Assembly: GCF_028765165.1 (NCBI RefSeq)
Contig: NZ_JARADB010000001.1
Location: 1,612,001-1,676,000 of the forward strand
Source of the DNA: Paenibacillus sp. MAHUQ-63
GTDB lineage: Bacteria; Bacillota; Bacilli; Paenibacillales; NBRC-103111
Length of the DNA: 64,000 nt
Direction: 5' to 3'
Under the pieces are notes generated by a model. The model saw only the letters and a list, made by a program, of their open reading frames with translations, was not told the DNA's origin and did no database searches. Positions 18,672-25,889 of this stretch are shown piece by piece. Within the stretch, counting starts at the first letter, position 1. Every line of letters starts with the position of its first letter. A program made the position numbers and the translations under genes.

Positions 18672-19964
18672 TTATTTGCCGCCTCTTTGTTGAATAACAT
18701 GGGTGAGCTCATGCCCCAGCAGCTCTTGGCCCTCACGGGAATCCGGGTTATAACGTCCCTCGCGAAAAAAAACATCATTACCCGTCGCGAACGCTTCCGC
18801 TCCTAAGGATTCATTGATTTTCGACGACTCCGAGTCGTTATGAATATTGACGTTGCTGAAATCCGCCCCGAAAGCCGATTCCATTTTCGCCTGGATGTGA
18901 GCATCCATTTTGCCGCCGCTGCCCTGCTTGGCTTTAATCTGCGATTCGATGCCGGACTCCGCCTCAAACGCTCCGCCGTCCGACGGCTTCATCTGCAGCT
19001 CTTCCGCCTCTGCGCCTTCCATCCGCTGGATCGTCTCCGTCGAAGGCTTCATCTGCAGCTCTTCCTCTTCCGCTTCTGCGCCCTCCATCCGCTGGATCGT
19101 CTCCGACGAAGGCTTCATCTGCAGCTCTTCCTCTTCCGCTTCCTCGCCCTCCATCCGCTGGATCGTCTCCGACGACGGCTTCATCTGCAGCTCTTCCTCT
19201 TCCGCTTCCTCGCCCTCCATCCGCTGGATCGTCTCCGTCGAAGGCTTCATCTGCAGCTCCTCCTCCTCCGCTTCCTCGCCTTCCATCCGCTGGATCGTCT
19301 CCGTCGAAGGCTTCATCTGCAGCTCTTCCTCTTCCGCTTCCTCGCCCTCCATCCGCTGGATCGTCTCCGACGACGACTTCATCTGCAGCTCTTCCTCCTC
19401 CGCTTCCTCGCCTTCCATCCGCTGGATCGTCTCCGACGAAGGCTTCATCTGCAGCTCTTCCTCCTCCGCCTCTGCGCCCTCCATCCGCTGGATCGTCTCC
19501 GACGAAGGCTTCATCTGCAGCTCTTCCTCTTCCGCCTCTGCGCCCTCCATCCGCTGGATCGTCTCCGACGAAGGCTTCATCTGCAGCTCTTCCTCTTCCG
19601 CTTCCTCGCCCTCCATCCGCTGGATCGTCTCCGACGACGGCTTCATCTGCAGCTCTTCCTCTTCCGCTTCTGGGCTTTCGCTGCGCTGCACGGCAGCCGA
19701 TGCACCGCTGCTTTCCGATGCTGCGATATGATCCGCCACTTCTTTCCCGACCCGATCCGCTTCCTGCTCATAGGCATCGCCAACCGGTCCGACCGTCATC
19801 TTCGTCTGAATCGAAAGCATGCTGCCAACCGCTTTGTTGCCGATCGTCCGCTGGATATTCATAAGGTCCGATCCTGCCGGCTGCGGCTGGGCATTGTTTT
19901 TGTTAGGATGGCGCTGTAGGGAAGTATCTGGCTGCCTGTTAATACGCGATTGGTGCATTGGCAT
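18672..19964 (-). CDS. DUF4157 (eCIS-core) protein with HExxH motif and ten 22-residue repeats
   Basis: 430 residues. N-terminal MNIQRTIGNKA signature (about 35-45), then TVGPVGDAYEQEADRVGKEVAD, the start of the DUF4157 homology. A block of ten near-identical 22-residue acidic units (EEAEEEELQMKPSSETIQRM plus EG) is followed by the main DUF4157 part: AKMESAFGADFSNVNIHND, GAEAFATGNDVFFREGRYNP and the C-terminal GHELTHVIQQ with a metalloprotease-like HExxH at 418-422. This domain is common in loci of extracellular contractile injection systems and their effectors. ATG 19964 follows AGGAGGG. No signal peptide. The repeat DNA (66-bp period, about 19000-19670) is almost identical between units, so copy number is probably variable. 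Confidence 0.92.
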   Translation of the reverse strand: MPMHQSRINRQPDTSLQRHPNKNNAQPQPAGSDLMNIQRTIGNKAVGSMLSIQTKMTVGPVGDAYEQEADRVGKEVADHIAASESSGASAAVQRSESPEAEEEELQMKPSSETIQRMEGEEAEEEELQMKPSSETIQRMEGAEAEEEELQMKPSSETIQRMEGAEAEEEELQMKPSSETIQRMEGEEAEEEELQMKSSSETIQRMEGEEAEEEELQMKPSTETIQRMEGEEAEEEELQMKPSTETIQRMEGEEAEEEELQMKPSSETIQRMEGEEAEEEELQMKPSSETIQRMEGAEAEEEELQMKPSTETIQRMEGAEAEELQMKPSDGGAFEAESGIESQIKAKQGSGGKMDAHIQAKMESAFGADFSNVNIHNDSESSKINESLGAEAFATGNDVFFREGRYNPDSREGQELLGHELTHVIQQRGGK

Positions 19965-20093
19965 ATGAACCCTCCTAGATTTGATAATGCTGGGAAAAAT
20001 GCCATCGGGGATGGCTTGCGCCCCCTATCTCATCCGTTTCTGAGCGCAACGAAGTCTATAATTCCACTATATCATACCGCTGTAAGTTTGAGG

Positions 20094-21464
20094 TTACATG
20101 TTGAATCGCTTCCGATCGACGACGAGCACCGCGATATCATCGGATTGAACCGCCCCGTTTGCGAACATATCCACGTCCCGCACCAGACGCTCGAGCAGCT
20201 CGGCTTGACTGCTTGCAAGCTCCCGCTTCAATCGTTCATGCAGACGCGAATACCCGTACTGCTCCTGCTTCCGGTCCTCCGCTTCCGTAATGCCGTCCGT
20301 ATACAAGACGATACGGTCTCCCAGGCCTAAGAAGGCCTCATTGTCCGCATAGATCATGTCATCCATGACGCCAAGCGGCAGCCCCTTCTTTCCTTTGAGC
20401 TGCTCGACGTCCCCGTTCTCCCGCACCAGATACGGCGGGCAATGCCCCCCGTCGCTGTAATGCAAGCTCCCTGTGCTTACGTCCAATACCCCGCAGAAAA
20501 TGGTAGCAAACATGGTCGAGTCATCCTTGTACAGCTCGCGGTTGACGGACGTGAGCAGCTCGCCGGGCGACATGTCCGGAGCCATCTTTCCTTTCAACAG
20601 CGTCATGGTGACCGCCATGAAGAGCGCTGCCGGAATCCCTTTATCGGATACGTCGCCCAAAGCGAAGAACAGCTTATTCTCACCGATGCGAAAATAATCA
20701 TAGAAATCCCCGCCGACCTCCCGGGCCGGCCGAATATAAGCGCGTGTCTCGGCTGCGGCCGATTCGTGCGCGGCCTGCAGTCCTTCCCGGGGCAGGAAGC
20801 CCATCTGGATATCCGTCGCAATGCGCAGCTCGCTCTCCATCCGTTCCTTCGCCTTCGTCGTCTTCTCGAGCGCATCATAGAGCATGGCGTTCTCTAACGA
20901 AGCGGCGATTGGAGACGCGATAGATTCCAGCAGCTGCAAATCGCGATCGGTGAAATGCGCATCATCCCGCTTATTCAGCACTTGCAGGACGCCGATGATT
21001 TTGCCTTTGCTGACGAGAGGCACGCAGAGCATGTTGCGTGTCGGGTAATCGACCCGCTTGGCGACTTTGGACGACCACCGATCGTCCTGCGCCGCATCGT
21101 CGATTTTGACGGACTGGCCGGTCTGGGCGACCCAACCGGCGATGCCTTCGCCGATTCTGAGGCGAATCTCGCGGACTTCGTCGCCCTTCTCGCCGAGCGC
21201 AAGGTCGAAGAACAGCTCGCCCTTAGCTTCGTCAACCAGGATGACGGAGGAAGCCTCCGCATTCATGACGCGGGACGAAGTCTCCATTATTTGGGCCAGC
21301 AAATCCTGCTTCTGTATCGTCGAATTGACTTCCAGACTGACATCGAACAACTGCATCGTCCGCTGCAGCTCCGCTTCGGCGATTTTGCGCTTGCGTTCGC
21401 TCAGCTGCCAGACGGTCCCGACCGCCAAACAGATCAGAAGAAGTACGCCAACAGCTGCATTCAT
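20094..21464 (-). CDS. RsbU-type serine phosphatase: membrane segment, GAF, PP2C/SpoIIE
   Basis: About 456 residues. An N-terminal membrane helix (AAVGVLLLICLAVGTVWQL), a GAF sensor domain (about 40-190), a short coiled coil, and a PP2C/SpoIIE phosphatase domain (about 225-455) with metal-binding Asp in GGDFYDYF, GDVSDKGIPAALFMA and YTDGITEA. It should dephosphorylate the STAS protein encoded just upstream and so free the partner of the RsbW-like kinase. The frame opens at 21491, but GAGGAGG lies 8 nt before ATG 21464. 39 nt after the STAS gene. Confidence 0.92.
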   Translation of the reverse strand: MNAAVGVLLLICLAVGTVWQLSERKRKIAEAELQRTMQLFDVSLEVNSTIQKQDLLAQIMETSSRVMNAEASSVILVDEAKGELFFDLALGEKGDEVREIRLRIGEGIAGWVAQTGQSVKIDDAAQDDRWSSKVAKRVDYPTRNMLCVPLVSKGKIIGVLQVLNKRDDAHFTDRDLQLLESIASPIAASLENAMLYDALEKTTKAKERMESELRIATDIQMGFLPREGLQAAHESAAAETRAYIRPAREVGGDFYDYFRIGENKLFFALGDVSDKGIPAALFMAVTMTLLKGKMAPDMSPGELLTSVNRELYKDDSTMFATIFCGVLDVSTGSLHYSDGGHCPPYLVRENGDVEQLKGKKGLPLGVMDDMIYADNEAFLGLGDRIVLYTDGITEAEDRKQEQYGYSRLHERLKRELASSQAELLERLVRDVDMFANGAVQSDDIAVLVVDRKRFNM

Positions 21465-21503
21465 TCTGCGCGCCTCCTCTTTCCGTTGCATGTATGACAG
21501 GAT

Positions 21504-21839
21504 CTAGGAAATGGCATCGATCGCATCCGCTTCCGTCGCGTAGATCGCAAAAATAGAGCTAAACCCCGACATATCGAACACTTCTTTGACGTGCTCGTTC
21601 ATGCGCGCCAGCGCCAGTTTGCCCCCGATGACTTTGGTCATTTTGGCAGCTGATAACAGGCTTCGCAGTCCTGCGGAGCTTACATACTCAAGCCCCTGCA
21701 GATCGAAAACAAACTTCCCGTTCCCCTGTTGGGTCAATTTCGCAAAAGCGGCCTCCAAGCTTCCGGATGTGTTGGCATCCAGCCTGCCGCTTATGCCCAG
21801 CAGCACGATCTCTCCTTGCAACTGCTCCGTTATGTTCAT
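21504..21839 (-). CDS. STAS-domain anti-anti-sigma factor-like protein (RsbV/SpoIIAA type)
   Basis: 111 residues, a single STAS domain. The phosphorylatable serine sits in LEYVSSAGLRSLL, the usual place. It is the switch protein that, unphosphorylated, binds the RsbW-like kinase. The start ATG overlaps the stop of the kinase gene (ATGA) and follows GGAGGG, so the two are made in fixed ratio. Target unknown. Confidence 0.92.
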   Translation of the reverse strand: MNITEQLQGEIVLLGISGRLDANTSGSLEAAFAKLTQQGNGKFVFDLQGLEYVSSAGLRSLLSAAKMTKVIGGKLALARMNEHVKEVFDMSGFSSIFAIYATEADAIDAIS

Positions 21840-22288
21840 GATATTCCCTCCTCCTGGATACGGCGTTTCGTCATTAATAATACGTTTTGTTTATTTACGC
21901 GCTCATATCGGATATCGTCCATCACTTGTCTGACGAAATGAATGCCCAGCCCGCCGATGCCTCGTTCCTCTATATCCAGATCGACGCGCGGGGACGATTG
22001 GAGCAAAGGATTGAAAGGGACGCCGTGATCCGACAAACATAGCTCCCATCCGCCCGAATGGCTCCCGATCATCAGCCGAATAGCGTGTAAGCCGCGTTCT
22101 TCCGGGGGATGACCGTACAGAATGATGTTCGTTACAAGCTCGTCACACACCAAATTGATTTGGAACAGCGTCTGCTCATCGATCTCCATCCTCTGCGCCA
22201 AGCCGCGTAAGAAGGCCCCGAGCCGCTCCAGCTCCTGCAGATCGTTGCGCATGACAAGCGTCTCTGACGATGACACGGCCACGGCCAT
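21836..22288 (-). CDS. RsbW-like anti-sigma serine kinase (HATPase_c_2)
   Basis: 150 residues, GHKL ATPase fold of the RsbW/SpoIIAB type: N-box CDELVTNIILYGHP, G1 box LSDHGVPFNP, G2 box GIGGLGIHFVRQVMD. It should phosphorylate the STAS protein and bind a sigma factor or another target. No sigma factor gene is present in the window, so the switch may act on a distant sigma or directly on a neighbouring protein. The start is uncertain: ATG 22288 is only 1-2 nt from GGGGGG, so the in-frame GTG at 22282 is possible. Confidence 0.88.
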   Translation of the reverse strand: MAVAVSSSETLVMRNDLQELERLGAFLRGLAQRMEIDEQTLFQINLVCDELVTNIILYGHPPEERGLHAIRLMIGSHSGGWELCLSDHGVPFNPLLQSSPRVDLDIEERGIGGLGIHFVRQVMDDIRYERVNKQNVLLMTKRRIQEEGIS

Positions 22289-22305
22289 TCCCCCCTTTTT
22301 TCCTA

Positions 22306-25300
22306 TTACGCCATTTTCAAAAGCATATTTTCCAGCAAACGAACGCGCGCACTGGACGCATGAAGCAGCCCGATGCCGATTTCCGGATAAAGTCTCACCA
22401 GGCGGGACAAACTTTCACCTTGCAGAGCAAGCACGCGCACCTCATCGAAGATCGCTTGCGCCGTAATCGAGGAAGGCGAACCGTCGAGCGCCGTCGTTTC
22501 CCCGAAAGCCTGCTTCGGTCCAAGCACGCCGATCGTTCCCGTTTCGCCGCTGCCGGTTTCATTGCTAAGCTCCACATTGCCCTCGATGATCAAGTACATG
22601 GCCGAATTGCTTTGCCCACGGCGCAGCAGATAGGTTAAATCTTCATGGACCTCCTCGGTGGCAATGCCGGCAATCAAGCCCAGTTCATCCACCGACAGGT
22701 CGGCAAATAACGACACCTGCTTCAAGAAAATGACTTTATCGAGCATTGTCAGAAACTTGCGCTCTTCTTTCATCTCATCACGCTCCCGTGCACTTAATGC
22801 ATAAACGGCGATCTCTCTCAACCAACTGTCCGACCATGCGGCAGCTTCCTTCAGAAGCAGCAGCGGCTCCGCCGCCTCCGCTTCGCCGCTTGGCGCATCG
22901 TCCTTCAACAACTCCAGCAAAGCCAGCGCCAGCTTGCGGTCACCGATGCCTTCGGCGAGCACTTCAAGCCCGTTATCGCGCACCTCTTCGCTTTCATCCT
23001 GGGTCACCTCGCGCAGCGTGGCGACGACCCGTTCGTCGACGAACTTCGCCATCACCGCCCACGCGCCGCCGACGAGCGCGTTGTGCAGCTCTGCGCAGCG
23101 CTGGTTCGCCAGCTCGGCAAGCCCCTGCATGCCAAGCGCTTGCAGCGCTGCCGGCAGGGCGCGCTCCTGCGTGGAAGCCAGCATGCGGGCAACCGAGCGG
23201 TCGACGAGCTGCGTCCTCAGACCGCTCTCGTCGAGCAGCTCGGCGAGAGCCGTCACCGCTGCGTTCCATATAAACGGATTGGCATGATCCATGCTGCCCA
23301 GCAGCGCCGGTAAAGCCCGATCTCCCATATCCACGAAGGCTTGGAGAATCGCCTTGCGCAGCTCCTGGTCCGCCATCGGCACCATGCCGAGAAGCAGCGG
23401 AATCGCTTCGATGTGACGAAGCTTACCGAGACATTGCGCAGCTGCGACCTTGACCGCCGGGCGATGATCGTCTAGCAGCGACAGCACCCAAGCTGCGTAC
23501 GTCTCAAGCTTCAGATCCGCTACCGTATGGCAGCCGTATACGGCCCATTCTCCACCGTTATCGAGCATTTTGATGATCGCCTCGTCGCAGGCCTGATAGC
23601 TCTCTTCGCTTTCGAGTGCATAAAGCGCCTTGACGCCTTCATGAACCACCTTCGGATGGCTATCCAGCAGCTTGACGCGAATGAAGAAATGCGATTGGCT
23701 GCGCAAATGCGAAGCCCGAGAGATCAGCTTCACGGACTCTGCGCGTACCTCCGGATCTTCATCCTCGAGGAACGAAGCGACCTGCACCAGATCTTGGATC
23801 GTTGCGCTCTGCAAATTCATCGCCCGCAGCACAGCAATGCGGATGCGCGAACTCTCCTCTCCGATCATCCCGATCAAATGCGGGAGGAACGCGGAATCCT
23901 TCGCTTTGCCGATCACTTCCAGCGCCAGCTCCCGCACGTAATCGTTCGGATGCTTCAAATAGCCCAGCATAGCCGACAGCGCCTTGGAACTGCGAATCCC
24001 CCCGATGAAGGACTCGGCGATGTCCGACAGATCGGCGTGCAGCGACTGCACGCTTTTGACCAGCTCGCGAATGTACAAATGCCGGCCGTACCAGGCCACC
24101 AGGATGAGGACGGCCGCTACGCACACGCCTAGCCAAGCCAGCGGAGACAGCCGGATGAGACCGAAAGCATGCAGCAGCGACAAGAGCGAACCGATCAGAA
24201 TGCCGCCCGAGGCCGCTACGCCTTGAGCGAAATAACGATAGCCGTCCCGCTTGGCGATGGGCATCATTTTGAAGAACAGCTGATAACAAGGCTCTGCAAT
24301 GTAATACAGCAAAATATAAAAGACGGCATAGGAACCCGACACCATCGCCAGCCCGAGTGATTCATTCATGAACAACGCCGTCAAGCCAAAGCCGCCGAAG
24401 AATACAATCGTAATCGCGAGCAGCATATTGCTGGCACCCAGCCAATTCATTAAACGCGTCGACACCGTCTGCAGCAGCAGACAGAATGTAAACTGGATAG
24501 CGGTTATTAAACCGTAGAACGAGGTCAAATCGCCCTCTGCCGGGAAATGAGCCTCCGCCGCGGTAAAGTACTGATATTCGATCATGAAATACACCGCAGG
24601 CATGAGCGTCATCAACGCGACGGCGCACAGCAGAAACGGGCTGCGCAGCATCTCTTTGAAATAATACCCGGCAGGCATCTGCTGCTCTTCCGTGCCGGTT
24701 CCCTGTTTGGACCGCAAATCTTCCTTCAGCGTTAATGGCGCCAAGTAGCGCGCCAGCGCCTTGCGGAAGAACAGAAAGCCGCCGACCATCAGCACGGGAG
24801 CCAGCGCATAGACCGCTTCGGTACCGAGCAGCTTGCCGACTTGATGGGCGATGAGCCCGGCCGTAATGCCGCCTGTCGTCGTAGAGGCGATGAACACGGG
24901 CATCAATCGTTTGGCCTGCTGGGTCGGGCACAGATCGAAGGCCGTACTCCAGAGAAGAAGCGTCAGCTGCCTGACGACGAAATTGGAGGACAGGAACAGA
25001 ATCGGATAGTAGTAGCGGAAATCGATGCCGCCCGCCTTGAAGCCGAGCAGCACCGCCCCGTTCAGAAGCAGCAGCCCCATCATAATCAAGTAGAGCGTCG
25101 TCATCATCCGGGCTTTCGGCATCCGTTCAGCCAGCTTAGCCAAGAGCCAGCCCTCCAGAGGCATGATCGCCGCTTCCACAATGTAGATATAGGGCAAATA
25201 CTGCACGCCGAATCTTTGATTGAACAGCGCCATGAAGGCAGTATAATTCAACGATTCCGCGATCCCGCTGAAATAAAAGATCGGCAGCATCATCCACAGC

Positions 25301-25353
25301 TTGCGGATATCCTCTGTGCGCAGTCCCATCCATCTGGTTAAGCTTCCTTGCAT
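22306..25353 (-). CDS. Transporter-like membrane protein fused to HEAT repeats and a cNMP-binding domain
   Basis: 1015 residues. Residues 1-430 form about twelve membrane helices of an MFS or ATP/ADP-antiporter-like fold. Residues about 440-870 are HEAT repeats (for example LGYLKHPNDYVRELALEVIG, then IRIAVLRAMNLQ, LLDDHRPAVKVAAAQCLGKL). Residues about 885-1005 are a cyclic-nucleotide-binding domain (FLKQVSLFADLSVDELGLIA, AMYLIIEGNVEL). In the phosphate-binding cassette FGE is kept but the usual Arg is Ser (DGSPSSITAQA), so cAMP binding is doubtful. 17 nt before the RsbW-like gene and 21 nt after the GNAT gene: one operon. The role is unknown; the architecture suggests a membrane receptor or scaffold. 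Confidence 0.85.
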   Translation of the reverse strand: MQGSLTRWMGLRTEDIRKLWMMLPIFYFSGIAESLNYTAFMALFNQRFGVQYLPYIYIVEAAIMPLEGWLLAKLAERMPKARMMTTLYLIMMGLLLLNGAVLLGFKAGGIDFRYYYPILFLSSNFVVRQLTLLLWSTAFDLCPTQQAKRLMPVFIASTTTGGITAGLIAHQVGKLLGTEAVYALAPVLMVGGFLFFRKALARYLAPLTLKEDLRSKQGTGTEEQQMPAGYYFKEMLRSPFLLCAVALMTLMPAVYFMIEYQYFTAAEAHFPAEGDLTSFYGLITAIQFTFCLLLQTVSTRLMNWLGASNMLLAITIVFFGGFGLTALFMNESLGLAMVSGSYAVFYILLYYIAEPCYQLFFKMMPIAKRDGYRYFAQGVAASGGILIGSLLSLLHAFGLIRLSPLAWLGVCVAAVLILVAWYGRHLYIRELVKSVQSLHADLSDIAESFIGGIRSSKALSAMLGYLKHPNDYVRELALEVIGKAKDSAFLPHLIGMIGEESSRIRIAVLRAMNLQSATIQDLVQVASFLEDEDPEVRAESVKLISRASHLRSQSHFFIRVKLLDSHPKVVHEGVKALYALESEESYQACDEAIIKMLDNGGEWAVYGCHTVADLKLETYAAWVLSLLDDHRPAVKVAAAQCLGKLRHIEAIPLLLGMVPMADQELRKAILQAFVDMGDRALPALLGSMDHANPFIWNAAVTALAELLDESGLRTQLVDRSVARMLASTQERALPAALQALGMQGLAELANQRCAELHNALVGGAWAVMAKFVDERVVATLREVTQDESEEVRDNGLEVLAEGIGDRKLALALLELLKDDAPSGEAEAAEPLLLLKEAAAWSDSWLREIAVYALSARERDEMKEERKFLTMLDKVIFLKQVSLFADLSVDELGLIAGIATEEVHEDLTYLLRRGQSNSAMYLIIEGNVELSNETGSGETGTIGVLGPKQAFGETTALDGSPSSITAQAIFDEVRVLALQGESLSRLVRLYPEIGIGLLHASSARVRLLENMLLKMA

Positions 25354-25374
25354 ATCATCAGGTCCAATCTAAGT

Positions 25375-25869
25375 TCATTTGTGTTGCACAAGCGGCTTGT
25401 AGAAAGCCAGTCTCGCTTCGCCTTCATAGTAATAATTCGGATAAGTGCCAATGAGTTCAAAGCCGTTCGCCCGGAACATTCTCTGAATCGGCTGATATTC
25501 CGGCAAGTCACACGTATAAGTAAGGATGTAGCGCCCGCCCGCTTCTCTGGAGAACGCCTCCAGCGTTTGGAACAAAATTTTCGCAAACCCATGCCTGCGG
25601 TACTCGCGATGCACAGCCAAATAATCCCACAAGAATCCGCCGGATTGATGCTCATTTTCTTTGCAGCTCGTAACGGCGATGATCTCTCCGTCCTCGTTCT
25701 CAATGAACCAGTGCCGGTGATTGCGCTGTGTCAGGCTCTGCAGGGGAGCGTTGCGAAAATGATCCAGCTCGCCGGGCGTATGCCGCTGGTCGTCAAACGA
25801 TGACGAGGATAAATAAAACTCGGTAATGCGAAGTGCGTCTTTCTCATTCGTTAGCTCTTGGACTTGCAT
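25375..25869 (-). CDS. GNAT family N-acetyltransferase
   Basis: About 164 residues, one GNAT fold: acetyl-CoA pyrophosphate loop in YRRHGFAKILFQTLEAF, preceded by WDYLAVHREYR and followed by MFRANGFELIGTYPNYYYEGEA. Substrate unknown. ATG 25869 follows AAAGAGG; an ATG at 25890 overlaps the stop of the upstream gene (TGATG) and is an alternative coupled start. The frame extends further upstream but inside the cyclase-like gene. Confidence 0.85.
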   Translation of the reverse strand: MQVQELTNEKDALRITEFYLSSSSFDDQRHTPGELDHFRNAPLQSLTQRNHRHWFIENEDGEIIAVTSCKENEHQSGGFLWDYLAVHREYRRHGFAKILFQTLEAFSREAGGRYILTYTCDLPEYQPIQRMFRANGFELIGTYPNYYYEGEARLAFYKPLVQHK

Positions 25870-25889
25870 GTCAGGTTTCGCCTCTTTCA

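Noticed and set aside
18840..19919. Long plus-strand frame opposite the DUF4157 gene
   Set aside because: It is the antisense of the 66-bp coding repeats; the minus strand has a ribosome site, family homology and an intact HExxH, the plus frame has only Arg/Leu-rich repeats.
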